Below, piece after piece: positions 17,786 through 26,411 of a stretch of 45,100 bases of DNA (its first letter is position 1; each line of letters starts with the position of its first letter). The stretch comes from TMED69 sp964642505 (GTDB taxonomy: Bacteria; Pseudomonadota; Gammaproteobacteria; Ga0077536). The notes beneath the pieces are model-generated. The model was given only the letters and a program-made list of their open reading frames with translations. It made no database searches and was not told where the DNA came from. Both the position numbers and the translations under genes were made by a program. The stretch spans positions 1 to 45,100 of the forward strand of contig CAZXQY010000008.1 in NCBI GenBank assembly GCA_964642505.1, in the 5' to 3' direction.

Positions 17786-18883
17786 ATGGATGAGCGGGGA
17801 CTTATTTTCATGAGAGAAGCGGCCCAACTCGCTGTGAAGGGCCGCTATTCTACTAGTCCGAATCCTGCTGTCGGGTGTGTTGTTGTAAAAGGCGACTCGA
17901 TTGTGGGTAGAGGTTATCACAAGAAAGCGGGCTCTCCTCATGCCGAGGTATTAGCGTTGTCCGAAGCGGGTGACGATGCGGCTGGCTCGGAGGTATATAT
18001 TACTTTAGAACCCTGTAACCACCAGGGACGTACGGGGCCGTGTACTACTGCTCTGATAAATGCTGGGGTAAAAAAGGTGATCTATGCTGTTCAAGACCCT
18101 AATCCAGGGGTAGCAGGGAGTGGGGGCTTAGTCTTGAAAGAGCATGGTATCAACGTAACCGTTGGTTTAGGCGAGGAGTTGGTTCAGCATCTTAACAACG
18201 GTTTTTTAAAACGCATGATGATCGGGAAGCCCAAAGTACGAATCAAAGTTGGGATGAGTTTAGATGGTAATTCTGCTATGCAGAGCGGGGAGAGCAAATG
18301 GATTACAGGTGCTGAGGCTAGGCAGGATGTCCAAAATCTGAGGGCAGAATCATGTGGTATTTTGACTGGTATCGGTACGGTGCTCGAGGATGATCCCTCT
18401 TTAAACGTAAGAGATAATAGTCTACCGACTCTAGGGCGCCAGCCTCACCGTATAGTCCTGGATCCTGGCCTGAGGATGCCGCCCAATGCGAAAATGTTAG
18501 ACATGGAGGGCCAGACCTTCGTTTTCACGGCGTCGCCCCACGCTGGAAAATGGAACGAAATAGAGAAAAAAGGAGGGGTTATAGTTCTGCTAGATCAGAC
18601 TGATAACGTTTTCGACTTGGAAAAAGTTTTTTCTAAATTGGCAGATTTAGAGGTTAATGAGCTGTTGATCGAGGCAGGTGCTCGGTTGACCAGCAGTATT
18701 TTAGAGACCGGGCTTTGGGATGAATTAATAATTTATCTTGCTCCGAAGGTCTTAGGTCGAAGTGGCAAGAAAGCTTTGGGTATCTCTTCTCCGAAGTTGC
18801 TATCCGATGTTCTTCAATTACGTTTGCGAGATGAAAAGCTCATCGGTGATGATCTAAGATTGGTATTTGAGAGATATAAATAG
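17786..18883 (+). CDS. ribD: Riboflavin biosynthesis deaminase/reductase RibD
   Basis: RibD deaminates and then reduces the pyrimidine intermediate after the GTP cyclohydrolase II step. The N-terminal deaminase domain (about 1-145) carries the zinc signature: PHAEVLAL and then EPCNHQGRTGPC. The C-terminal reductase domain (about 146-360) has KVGMSLDGNSAM, GESKWITG and LLIEAGARL. The length of 365 is normal. I choose ATG 17786 over the immediately upstream GTG at 17783. It opens the riboflavin gene block, which continues through ribE, ribBX and ribH in order. Confidence 0.96.
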   Translation: MDERGLIFMREAAQLAVKGRYSTSPNPAVGCVVVKGDSIVGRGYHKKAGSPHAEVLALSEAGDDAAGSEVYITLEPCNHQGRTGPCTTALINAGVKKVIYAVQDPNPGVAGSGGLVLKEHGINVTVGLGEELVQHLNNGFLKRMMIGKPKVRIKVGMSLDGNSAMQSGESKWITGAEARQDVQNLRAESCGILTGIGTVLEDDPSLNVRDNSLPTLGRQPHRIVLDPGLRMPPNAKMLDMEGQTFVFTASPHAGKWNEIEKKGGVIVLLDQTDNVFDLEKVFSKLADLEVNELLIEAGARLTSSILETGLWDELIIYLAPKVLGRSGKKALGISSPKLLSDVLQLRLRDEKLIGDDLRLVFERYK

Positions 18884-18901
18884 CTAAAGGTTGCAACTAA
18901 A

Positions 18902-19504
18902 ATGTTTACTGGAATCGTTTCGACAACGGGAATAATCGTGGTAAAACAGAACGTCGGGGACGCTATGAGGATAAAAATTGACTCAAAGGACTTGGAGTTA
19001 CACGATGTTTCACTCGGCGATTCTATTTCGGTTTCCGGGGTATGCCTAACTGTTGTGGCGTTTGATGATAGGAGTTTTGAGACGGATGTTTCAATAGAGA
19101 CGTTATCGAAGACGACTTTGGGCTCTAAGATAAATAGTGGAAACGTTAATCTAGAAAAAGCTATGAAAGCCGACGCACGACTGGGTGGACATATAGTGAT
19201 GGGTCATATAGATGGTTTGGGCCTAGTAGAATCTGTAGAAGAGCTAGATGGCTACGTAAAATTCTCGGTAAGTGTGCCTGGAGACATTTCTCGATACCTT
19301 GCTACTAAGGGCTCAGTTTGTGTAGATGGCGTGAGTTTAACTATCAATGAAAGCAGTGGTGATAAATTTAATTTCATGACTATTCCGCATACTCTATCAA
19401 TTACTACTTTGGGAGATTTGAAAACAGGCGACTCGGTAAATATTGAAATAGACATTATTGCAAGATACTTGGAGCGACTGATGGAAGAGAAGTCGAGCAA
19501 TTAG
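18902..19504 (+). CDS. ribE: Riboflavin synthase, alpha chain type
   Basis: This enzyme dismutates two 6,7-dimethyl-8-ribityllumazine molecules to give riboflavin. It has the characteristic MFTGIV start and two homologous beta-barrel halves. The first half shows SVSGVCLTV and GGHIVMGHIDG; the second shows SVCVDGVSLTIN and IPHTL. The length of 200 is typical of the homotrimeric RibE (RibC in some naming). It lies 18 bases after ribD. The gene is followed by a 75-base gap before ribBX in which I see no FMN riboswitch. Confidence 0.96.
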   Translation: MFTGIVSTTGIIVVKQNVGDAMRIKIDSKDLELHDVSLGDSISVSGVCLTVVAFDDRSFETDVSIETLSKTTLGSKINSGNVNLEKAMKADARLGGHIVMGHIDGLGLVESVEELDGYVKFSVSVPGDISRYLATKGSVCVDGVSLTINESSGDKFNFMTIPHTLSITTLGDLKTGDSVNIEIDIIARYLERLMEEKSSN

Positions 19505-19579
19505 TAAGAATCTGAACGGCAGATGATCGAATGATGGCCTAGATGTGGTAACTTATGAATAGTAAAAGTGTTTTTCTAA

Positions 19580-20710
19580 ATGGTAGCTTATTATATGTTC
19601 TTAAACACAACTGAGGAACTTATCGAAGATATTGCCGGGGGGAAAATGATCATCATTATGGATGATGAGGATCGGGAGAACGAAGGGGATTTTGTTATAG
19701 CCGCGGCGCATTGCGATGCCGAACACGTTAATTTTATGGCGAAACACGGACGAGGCTTGATTTGCTTGACCTTAACAGAAGAAAGGTGTCGCCAACTTAA
19801 TTTGCCTCTAATGGTTGGTAATACTGGAGACTTGCACTCTACCAATTTTACTGTCTCCATAGAGGCTGCTGAAGGGGTCACTACTGGTATCTCCGCAAGT
19901 GATCGTGCTCGAACTATCGAGGCAGCTGTTCGGAGTAATGCTGCGCCGTCGGACATTCGTCAACCCGGGCATGTTTTTCCACTTATGGCTCAGGAGGGGG
20001 GCGTGCTAACTAGGGCAGGGCATACAGAGGCCGGCTGTGATTTTGCGCGCGCCGCGAATCTAGTGCCGGCTGCCGTAATCGTCGAAATTCTTAATGACGA
20101 TGGGACAATGGCGAGACGGTCAGATTTGGAAATAATCGCTCAAAAATTCGACTTAAAAATAGGAACTATAGCTGATTTAATTCGGTTCAGAGCCGAAAAT
20201 GAAAAGACCATCACTAGGGTCGCGTCTACTACTTTGAATACGGATTTAGGCGCCTTTGATCTTGTGGCTTACGAGGACGCGCTTCATGAAGGGTTACACA
20301 TTGCTTTGATAAAAGGAGACGTAAAGTCGTCTGAGCCTGCACTAGTACGAGTTCAATCGCAAAGCCCATTCTATGAATTAAATGCTGCCATCGAAGCGGA
20401 TCCAAGTCGGCAATTGCGCTCTATCCTTAAACGGATTTGTGCTGAGAGCAGTGGGGCATTAGTAATATTAGCCAATCAATTGAAAAACGAGGATATAATC
20501 TCTGCTATAAATAGACACTCAGTGAACGACGACTCGAAGTCCTCGGAGAGGAGTGAGGGTGTTTCGATGGATTGGCGTCGAATAGGTTTAGGAGCTCAGA
20601 TACTTAGCGATATTGGAGTGAGGAAAATGAGGGTGTTAGGGCATACTCATAAGTATCATGCGATATCGGGGTTCGGTCTAGAAGTTATTGGGCACGTAGG
20701 TTTAAGCTAG
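19580..20710 (+). CDS. DHBP synthase with degenerate GTP cyclohydrolase II domain (RibBX type)
   Basis: The N-terminal domain (about 1-205) is 3,4-dihydroxy-2-butanone-4-phosphate synthase, which makes the four-carbon precursor of riboflavin. It shows DDEDRENEGDFV, the acidic Mg site; then FTVSIEAAEGVTTGISASDRA and GHTEAGCDFAR. The C-terminal half aligns with GTP cyclohydrolase II but lacks the zinc cysteines and the HSECLTGD-type active site; the corresponding stretch reads RVQSQSPFYELNAA. It therefore matches the RibBX variants common in proteobacteria, and a separate RibA should exist elsewhere. Start is ATG 19580, or ATG 19595 (five residues shorter), which looks more like the family N terminus. 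Confidence 0.9.
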   Translation: MVAYYMFLNTTEELIEDIAGGKMIIIMDDEDRENEGDFVIAAAHCDAEHVNFMAKHGRGLICLTLTEERCRQLNLPLMVGNTGDLHSTNFTVSIEAAEGVTTGISASDRARTIEAAVRSNAAPSDIRQPGHVFPLMAQEGGVLTRAGHTEAGCDFARAANLVPAAVIVEILNDDGTMARRSDLEIIAQKFDLKIGTIADLIRFRAENEKTITRVASTTLNTDLGAFDLVAYEDALHEGLHIALIKGDVKSSEPALVRVQSQSPFYELNAAIEADPSRQLRSILKRICAESSGALVILANQLKNEDIISAINRHSVNDDSKSSERSEGVSMDWRRIGLGAQILSDIGVRKMRVLGHTHKYHAISGFGLEVIGHVGLS

Positions 20711-20719
20711 GGACGTACT

Positions 20720-21193
20720 ATGGATAAAATAAAAAGGGTTGTGGGACAGGGTGCACTAACATCAGAAGCGAAAGTAGCTGTCGTGTGCTCTCGCTTTAAC
20801 CATTTTGTGGTAGATAAATTGGAAGAGGGTTGTTTGGACGGTCTCAGGAGACACAGCGATGGCCAGATAGTGCCTACAGTTTTCAAGGTACCAGGAGCGT
20901 TTGAATTACCGTTATCTGTTTCGAAAGTCGCTAAAACCGGTCAGTTCGCGGCTATAATCGCTCTCGGAACAATCATAAGAGGAGACACCGCCCATTTTGA
21001 GCTGGTGGCCAACAGCTGTGCACAGGGGTTAGCAAAAATTTCGATAGAAACTGAAATCCCCGTGATTTTTGGAGTTTTGACTGTCGATACGATAGAACAG
21101 GCTATTGAAAGGTCGGGATCAAAAGCTGGAAACAAGGGGTACGAAGCGGCGTTGACGGCTATTGAGATGATTTCGCTGTTAGAGCAGGTTTAA
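20720..21193 (+). CDS. ribH: 6,7-dimethyl-8-ribityllumazine synthase
   Basis: RibH condenses the pyrimidine and butanone-phosphate intermediates to lumazine and forms icosahedral or decameric shells. Motifs are VAVVCSRFNHFVVDKL, VPGAFELPLSVSKVA and the phosphate-binding ALGTIIRGDTAHFE, followed by IPVIFGVLTVDT and GNKGYEAALTAIEM. The length of 157 is normal. It lies nine bases after ribBX and one base before nusB, so the riboflavin genes and nusB are probably co-transcribed, as in many gammaproteobacteria. Confidence 0.96.
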   Translation: MDKIKRVVGQGALTSEAKVAVVCSRFNHFVVDKLEEGCLDGLRRHSDGQIVPTVFKVPGAFELPLSVSKVAKTGQFAAIIALGTIIRGDTAHFELVANSCAQGLAKISIETEIPVIFGVLTVDTIEQAIERSGSKAGNKGYEAALTAIEMISLLEQV

Positions 21194-21194
21194 G

Positions 21195-21593
21195 GTGTAT
21201 AGACGGGTCTTAGCACGCAGGCTCGCAGTCCAGGCTTTGTATCAGTGGCAAATGACTGGGTTAAACGTCGAAGATCTCTTAGAGGAATTCGGCGTTGACC
21301 GGGAGATGGGCAAGGCTGACGAGGATTATTTCGCTGAACTCGTGCTAGGAGTTTCGAACCGGTTTTCCGAACTGAAATCGTTTCTAGAGAACGCCCTCGA
21401 TAGAGACTGGGATCAGGTAGAAGTTGTCGAGCGAAGCATCCTCCTAATTGGGGCTATGGAATTAAAAGGAGGTAAAGTCCCTTTCGGAGTGATAATCAAT
21501 GAGAGCGTTGAGCTATGCAAACGATTTGGAACGGTTGAAGGGTTTAAGTATGTTAACGGAGTACTAGATACCCTAAAAAAAACATGTCTATAG
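21195..21593 (+). CDS. nusB: Transcription antitermination factor NusB
   Basis: NusB binds boxA RNA with S10 (NusE) and supports processive rRNA transcription. The all-helical sequence shows RRLAVQALYQWQMT near the start, then VERSILLIGAMEL and the conserved C-terminal VIINESVELCKRFGTVEGFKYVNGVLD. The length of 132 is typical. The start is GTG 21195, one base after the ribH stop, with the SD inside the ribH 3' end, which suggests translational coupling. thiL follows, in the common ribH-nusB-thiL order. Confidence 0.95.
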   Translation: MYRRVLARRLAVQALYQWQMTGLNVEDLLEEFGVDREMGKADEDYFAELVLGVSNRFSELKSFLENALDRDWDQVEVVERSILLIGAMELKGGKVPFGVIINESVELCKRFGTVEGFKYVNGVLDTLKKTCL

Positions 21594-21621
21594 ACGATTT
21601 ATAGAATTGGGTTCCTAGATT

Positions 21622-22572
21622 GTGAATGAATTCGAAATAATAGAGCAGTTCTTCCTGCCGGTCTCTCCAAAAAATAAGGAGGTTCTGTGTGATATTGGGG
21701 ATGACGCTGCAGTTGTTCGATTAGATGCGGGGAGCTACGCTATTTCTACTGATACCTTAGTAGAAGGCGTCCATTTTCCAAAGGATGTCCTCCCGGAGGA
21801 TTTGGGTTACAAAGTGGCGTCGGTTACTTTGAGCGATCTTGCAGCGATAGGGGCCATTCCAAAATTTGCTACCGTTGCAGTGACTATGCCGGAAGTCGAG
21901 GAATCGTGGCTGAAGAGATTCTCTTCAGGTTTGAGTAGTTGCCTAGGTTGTTATAATTGCCTTTTAATAGGAGGTGACACAACGAGGGGACCTTTAGTGA
22001 TTACTCTTCAAGCAATAGGTTTCGTAGAAGGTCGAATTCTGAGAAGATCAGGTGCCAAGGTCGGTGATCTCCTAGTTGTCTCTGGATATTTGGGTGATGC
22101 CAGGGCGGCGTTAGATTTTTTGGGTGAAATTAATCTAAACGAGGACATCGAATACGTCTTATCGAGGTATTTTCGTCCCACTCCAAGAGTAGATTTTTCT
22201 CTGAAGGCCCAGAAGTATATAAATTCGGCTATCGATATATCGGATGGCTTGATCGCAGATCTAGAACATTTGGCGCATGCTAGTAAAGTACGGCTTGAGG
22301 TGGATTTGGAGGAATTACCTGTTTCATCTAGTTTAAAAGCTCTGTTCTCCAAAGATATAGTGACTGAATATGCCTCTTCAGGAGGGGACGATTATGAACT
22401 GGCTTTTACTGCTTCTGCGGAAGACTTAAAAATCTTAGAAAAAATAGGAAGAGAGTTGGATCTAAAAATTTCTGTAATAGGGCGGGTAGTTGAAGGAAAA
22501 GATGTTGTTTGTCTCGACGGTCATGGAAACCTTATTCAAAGAAGCTACAAAAAAGGATATCGTCATTTTTGA
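21622..22572 (+). CDS. thiL: Thiamine-monophosphate kinase
   Basis: ThiL phosphorylates thiamine monophosphate to the diphosphate cofactor. It has the AIR-synthase/PurM fold signature: DIGDDAAVVRLD near the N terminus, VEGVHFPKD, the ASVTLSDLAAIGA segment and a central LIGGDTTRGP. ISDGLIADLEHLA and the C-terminal SSGGDDYELAFT are also present. The length of 316 is usual. Start GTG 21622; the nearby ATG is out of frame. pgpA, which often follows thiL, is absent; a 145-base gap and an RraA-like gene come next. ThDP made here is the cofactor of the nearby ThDP enzyme, but that is probably coincidence. Confidence 0.94.
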   Translation: MNEFEIIEQFFLPVSPKNKEVLCDIGDDAAVVRLDAGSYAISTDTLVEGVHFPKDVLPEDLGYKVASVTLSDLAAIGAIPKFATVAVTMPEVEESWLKRFSSGLSSCLGCYNCLLIGGDTTRGPLVITLQAIGFVEGRILRRSGAKVGDLLVVSGYLGDARAALDFLGEINLNEDIEYVLSRYFRPTPRVDFSLKAQKYINSAIDISDGLIADLEHLAHASKVRLEVDLEELPVSSSLKALFSKDIVTEYASSGGDDYELAFTASAEDLKILEKIGRELDLKISVIGRVVEGKDVVCLDGHGNLIQRSYKKGYRHF

Positions 22573-22613
22573 TAGGCGCCCATAAACACTTTCGGCGATC
22601 CAGTACTCAACAT

Positions 22614-22683
22614 GTTAAAACTGGTAGACTTCTGACATAGAAGATTCGTTTTACCGCGGAGGTTACTAGTTAAAACTGGTAGA
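22614..22683 (+). repeat. 15-bp perfect direct repeat upstream of the RraA-like gene
   Basis: GTTAAAACTGGTAGA occurs twice without mismatch, at 22614-22628 and 22669-22683, with starts 55 bases apart. A 5-bp inverted repeat (CTTCT-N5-AGAAG, 22629-22643) follows the first copy. The pair sits in the gap between thiL and the RraA/ThDP gene pair and may be a regulator-binding site. No protein coding is evident in this gap. Confidence 0.5.
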
Positions 22684-22717
22684 AGATTTTTTATAAATAT
22701 ATTGATGGTGACTGTTA

Positions 22718-23377
22718 ATGAAGATGCTGTTTGAAAGGCTAAAAAAAATATCTGTTTCGTCTCTGGCCGATGTTGATAAGAGTATACGAGTGGTGGCTAA
22801 AGGAATCCGGCGTTACGCAGGGATTGAAAATATGGTCGGTGTGGCTCGAGTAGTTTCTTGCCACAACGATTTTCTAAAAGTTTTAAGGACTCTTGGCGAG
22901 GCTAAAGAAGGGGACGTATTAGTTGTCGAAGCCAAGGATAGCGATAGGGCGGTATTAGGAGGATTATTTTGCACTGAGGCTCGTAGAAGAGGATTGGCTG
23001 GGATTGTGGTCGATGGTCCAATTCGGGATATAGCATGTGTCGAAAAAATAGATTTGCCGGTCTACGCTAGGTATTCATGCCCCAGTGCCGGTTCAGCAAC
23101 TGAATTGTCTATAACTAAGGAACCAATATTAGTAGGTGACGTAGAAGTATATTCGGGAGACGTTATAGTAGGAGATAGAGATGGTTTAGTCGTCGCCGAC
23201 CTGGCATTTTTTCAAAATATTATAGGCAAGGCTGAAGAGATAGAGAAAAAAGAGTTAGATTTAATGGATAAGATGAAAAACGGAATCCCTTTGTCGAGTA
23301 TGTTGAATTTGAGAGAACATGTTGACAGTTTAATGCGGGGAGAAAGTGGTTCCCTGCAATTTAAAATAGAAGAATAG
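22718..23377 (+). CDS. RraA-like / HMG-CHA aldolase-type protein
   Basis: The 219-residue protein belongs to the RraA-like fold family (often mislabelled dimethylmenaquinone methyltransferase). The family includes class II pyruvate aldolases and oxaloacetate decarboxylases as well as the RNase E inhibitor RraA. The active-site region of the aldolase branch is visible: GGLFCTEARRRGLAG followed by VVDGPIRDIACVEKIDLPVYAR, with the Arg-Asp pair that binds substrate and metal. The C-terminal tail of about 40 residues is helical and charged. It lies ten bases before a ThDP enzyme and is probably co-transcribed with it. A lyase acting on a 2-oxo acid is more likely than RNase E control, but the substrate is unknown. 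Confidence 0.75.
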   Translation: MKMLFERLKKISVSSLADVDKSIRVVAKGIRRYAGIENMVGVARVVSCHNDFLKVLRTLGEAKEGDVLVVEAKDSDRAVLGGLFCTEARRRGLAGIVVDGPIRDIACVEKIDLPVYARYSCPSAGSATELSITKEPILVGDVEVYSGDVIVGDRDGLVVADLAFFQNIIGKAEEIEKKELDLMDKMKNGIPLSSMLNLREHVDSLMRGESGSLQFKIEE

Positions 23378-23387
23378 AGAATATGCT

Positions 23388-24959
23388 ATGAACGGAGCTA
23401 GAGCACTGTTGGGTAGTTTGGTAAACAGTGGTGTCGAAATTTGTTTTGCCAACCCGGGTACATCTGAAATGCATCTAGTTGCTGCTATAGGAGAGACCGA
23501 TAAAATACGTTCGATTCTGTGTTTGTTTGAGGGTGTAGTGACGGGAGCTGCTGACGGTTATTGGCGGATGAAAAGAAATCCTGCGGTAACGCTACTTCAT
23601 TTAGGACCAGGTTATGCTAATGGTATGGCGAATCTTCATAATGCGAGACGAGCGTTTTCTGGAATTATTAACATAGTGGGGGATCACGCGGAGTGGCATT
23701 TGAAGTATGATGCGCCCCTTACCTCAGATGTGTTGGGGCACGTTGATTTGCATTCCGATTTAGTTCGGTCATCAGAGTCGGCCCAAGATTTAGGGTTGGC
23801 AGGCAGTGAGGTGGTGGCGTTCGCAAAAAAGGGATGGGGTAAGATCGCCACGCTCATTGTTCCTGCGAACCATGCCTGGGAAGAAGCAAGTTCAGCCCAT
23901 GTTAAGATGGAAAGCGACGGAGTTGCAGCAGTGCCCCCGAGTCGAATCAAAAAGATCGCCGAGAGTATAAATTCTGGAAAAAAAACGGGGATTCTTCTCG
24001 GAGGCCTAGCGTTACTTGAGAACACCACTGAAATTGCCAGTAGAATCTCGCAAGTTGGTGATATAACGCTATTATGTGAGACATTTGCGGCAAGGCTACA
24101 AAGAGGTGTTGGGAGGGTATCCTTAAATAGGATACCTTATTTTGCGGAGCAAGCGATTGAGTTCCTAAAGGAGTTCGAACAGATAATACTAGTAGGAGCC
24201 AAGAGCCCGGTCGGTTTTTTTGCATATCCGGAAGTAGAAAGTTTGTTAGCCCCTAAAGATTGCGAAATTTCCACCCTAGTGAAGGTTGATGAGGATAGTA
24301 TGACCGCTTTGACCGCTTTGGCAGATCTTATTGGGGCGCCTAAGAAAGTACTTAGACAGAAGCCAGATGTTTCTCCTGCGACTGGCGAGGTACTCAGCCC
24401 ATCAAATATAGGTGATGTGATTGCAGAATTACTTCCAGCCAACTCTATTGTATCTGACGAAGGAATAACATGCGGGTTGGAACTTTACACGAGAACGATG
24501 GGAGCCGAAAAACACGATTGGCTTTCTATAACTGGTGGTTCGATCGGGCAGGGGTTGCCAGTTAGTTTTGGTGCTAGTGTTGCCTGTCCTGATCGTAAAG
24601 TGGTCGCTTTTCAAGCCGACGGTAGTGGGATGTATACTGTTCAAACTCTTTGGAGCATGGCTAGAGAAGATACTGATGTCACCATCGTGTTATTAAAGAA
24701 CGATAGTTACGCGATTCTAAACGTGGAACTTGCTAGATTGAAAGCAGGAAAACCCACGGATAAAACGAAGTCGATGTTCGACCTTTCTAATCCGTCAATA
24801 GATTGGGTGAGTGTGGCGGGCGGTTTAGGGGTGCCTGCTATGAGAGTAGGTTCTGTGAGTCAATTCCGCTCCGAGTTCGGGCGGGCGATGGATGGTAAAG
24901 GTCCATTTTTAATAGAAGTTCTTGTCTCACAAGATATTAACGCAGGCTTTAAGAGGTAG
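23388..24959 (+). CDS. ThDP-dependent enzyme, acetolactate-synthase/decarboxylase-like
   Basis: This 523-residue protein has the three-domain layout of the acetolactate synthase / benzoylformate decarboxylase superfamily. The PYR domain includes FANPGTSEMH and the cofactor-activating Glu in CLFEGVVTGAADGYWRM. A middle Rossmann domain follows, then the PP domain with GGSIGQGLPVSFGA. The ThDP/Mg motif is ADGSGMYTVQTLWSM, with an Asn about 29 residues on (LLKNDSY). It is shorter than true IlvB (about 570) and has no ilvN partner here, so a 2-oxo acid decarboxylase or carboligase is likely. It follows the RraA-like gene by ten bases. The 3' end overlaps the convergent phosphotransferase gene by 11 bases. 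Confidence 0.82.
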   Translation: MNGARALLGSLVNSGVEICFANPGTSEMHLVAAIGETDKIRSILCLFEGVVTGAADGYWRMKRNPAVTLLHLGPGYANGMANLHNARRAFSGIINIVGDHAEWHLKYDAPLTSDVLGHVDLHSDLVRSSESAQDLGLAGSEVVAFAKKGWGKIATLIVPANHAWEEASSAHVKMESDGVAAVPPSRIKKIAESINSGKKTGILLGGLALLENTTEIASRISQVGDITLLCETFAARLQRGVGRVSLNRIPYFAEQAIEFLKEFEQIILVGAKSPVGFFAYPEVESLLAPKDCEISTLVKVDEDSMTALTALADLIGAPKKVLRQKPDVSPATGEVLSPSNIGDVIAELLPANSIVSDEGITCGLELYTRTMGAEKHDWLSITGGSIGQGLPVSFGASVACPDRKVVAFQADGSGMYTVQTLWSMAREDTDVTIVLLKNDSYAILNVELARLKAGKPTDKTKSMFDLSNPSIDWVSVAGGLGVPAMRVGSVSQFRSEFGRAMDGKGPFLIEVLVSQDINAGFKR

Positions 24960-26361
24960 TCTGGACTAGATTCTCTACAGTGGGGTAACTGGGCTGGTCT
25001 ATCAGTATTTGACAAAAAGCGGTTTCTCGGAGATGAGTCTTTAGCTGTTCGTTTTCTAGCGAAATCTGATTCTCTGAAATTGCAGAAGCGAGCTTAGTTC
25101 TAAGGTTAGAAAGCTGATCGGTCTCCCCGAGTAAACTTTCGAGGCGCGTTTTCTCGTTTTTTTCAAATTCACTTCCATGCTTTCTTTCTCTGATAGCGAT
25201 ACTAAGAGAGTTGGCGGCCACCTTTGCTAAAAATCTGGTTCTTCCGTTCAAAGATTCTGCCAGTTCATTTGTTAGAAAATCCCTTACACTTGATAGTAGA
25301 ACCGGATCATCATTTTGTTCGGCAGCTTTTTTTCTCAGGGCCGACCCTAGGTATATTCGCCCCGGCATCAAAATATTCGCGCAATCCACTTCGCTCTCAG
25401 AAACCCGTCTGCCGATAACTGGTCTTTCTAGACTCTTATCATTACCGTTTCCGTATGATTGTTCCATGAGCATGCACGCAATGGCCCACCAGAATGACCC
25501 AAAAACCTTCCAGAATCTAATTTCGGTTGCTTCAATTTCTGAACCGCCGGCTTCGAGGTAGGCGCTCAGTAAATCATCTATTGAACCGAAGCCACCAACT
25601 TCTTTCTCCGGCACTCCGAAACGCCAAGATTTCGTGCATAGCCATCCGATATCCCGAACCGGATTTCCGATATGGGCGATTTCCCAATCTAATACCCCAG
25701 TTATTCCTTTTTCCTTGTCTATGAGTAAATTACCATTCCTGAAATCGTTATGGACAAGACAGAGCGGTCTAGTTATCGGTAAATTATTCAGTAACCATCG
25801 CGCTACATAGTCGATCATCGGGCGCTTTATTTGTAAGGATTGGTAAATCGCATACTGCCTCAAAACGAAATCCTTGGGATCTATTGTTTCAAGTACGTTT
25901 TCTAGTCCCGAACTGGAAATGTCAATCGCGTGAATCTGCGCTAGAATGTGACCACACTGCGCAGCTAGTGTCGGCCGGATTGATTTAAATTCTATACCTT
26001 TGACTATTCTCGATCCGATGGACTCACCGTTCATCCATTCCATTAGATAGCCCTCTCCCAAATTATCGCTTTGTCTAAGAATATAGACAATTTTTGGAGC
26101 GGCGACTCCTGCCGAACGAGCCTGTTTCATAACCATTGCTTCCGTTGAAGGAGAAATTCTTTGCGACATTAAGCCATCTGTATTTTCATCAGTTGGATTA
26201 AGTCTTAAGGCTAGTCTTTTTTTCTTACCAGTGCATAGTATTAATACCTCAAAGGTGATCCGACTTGCGCCGCTGGTCAATCTATTAATCTCGAGCAATT
26301 TCCGGAAATCCGATATTTGACGTTTCAACATTTTTGTAAGCGAGGTTTCGAAGTCGGGCAT
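24949..26361 (-). CDS. APH-family phosphotransferase fused to DUF6285-like C-terminal domain
   Basis: The N-terminal about 340 residues form an aminoglycoside-phosphotransferase-type (ACAD10/11-like) kinase. The catalytic loop is LVHNDFRNGNLLID and the metal motif is GVLDWEIAHIGNP; YLMEWMNG lies in the hinge. The C-terminal about 120 residues (SVRDFLTNELAESLNGRT, VAANSLSIAIRE, ending QILIDQPSYPT) resemble DUF6285, which often accompanies such kinases. Relatives phosphorylate hydroxyacyl-CoA or small molecules rather than antibiotics. I choose ATG 26361 because the longer open frame (to 26481) would overlap the HAD gene. The HAD phosphatase lies 50 bases upstream on the same strand, so the pair is likely an operon. 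The substrate is unknown. Confidence 0.75.
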   Translation of the reverse strand: MPDFETSLTKMLKRQISDFRKLLEINRLTSGASRITFEVLILCTGKKKRLALRLNPTDENTDGLMSQRISPSTEAMVMKQARSAGVAAPKIVYILRQSDNLGEGYLMEWMNGESIGSRIVKGIEFKSIRPTLAAQCGHILAQIHAIDISSSGLENVLETIDPKDFVLRQYAIYQSLQIKRPMIDYVARWLLNNLPITRPLCLVHNDFRNGNLLIDKEKGITGVLDWEIAHIGNPVRDIGWLCTKSWRFGVPEKEVGGFGSIDDLLSAYLEAGGSEIEATEIRFWKVFGSFWWAIACMLMEQSYGNGNDKSLERPVIGRRVSESEVDCANILMPGRIYLGSALRKKAAEQNDDPVLLSSVRDFLTNELAESLNGRTRFLAKVAANSLSIAIRERKHGSEFEKNEKTRLESLLGETDQLSNLRTKLASAISENQISLENEQLKTHLRETAFCQILIDQPSYPTVENLVQTTS

Positions 26362-26411
26362 TATTGTTTTAGGTCCAAATTTGTAGTGAAAGAAATTTTC
26401 GAAGGGAAAAT

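Noticed and set aside
19505..19579. FMN riboswitch upstream of ribBX
   Set aside because: The gap is only 75 bases and lacks the conserved FMN-element segments.
22718..23377. RraA as an RNase E regulator
   Set aside because: The protein keeps the Arg-Asp aldolase motif and is coupled to a ThDP enzyme; it is also longer than canonical RraA, so an enzyme role is more likely.
24949..26361. Aminoglycoside resistance gene
   Set aside because: The APH fold here belongs to the broad ACAD10/11-like phosphotransferase group with a DUF6285-like tail; nothing suggests an antibiotic substrate or a mobile context.
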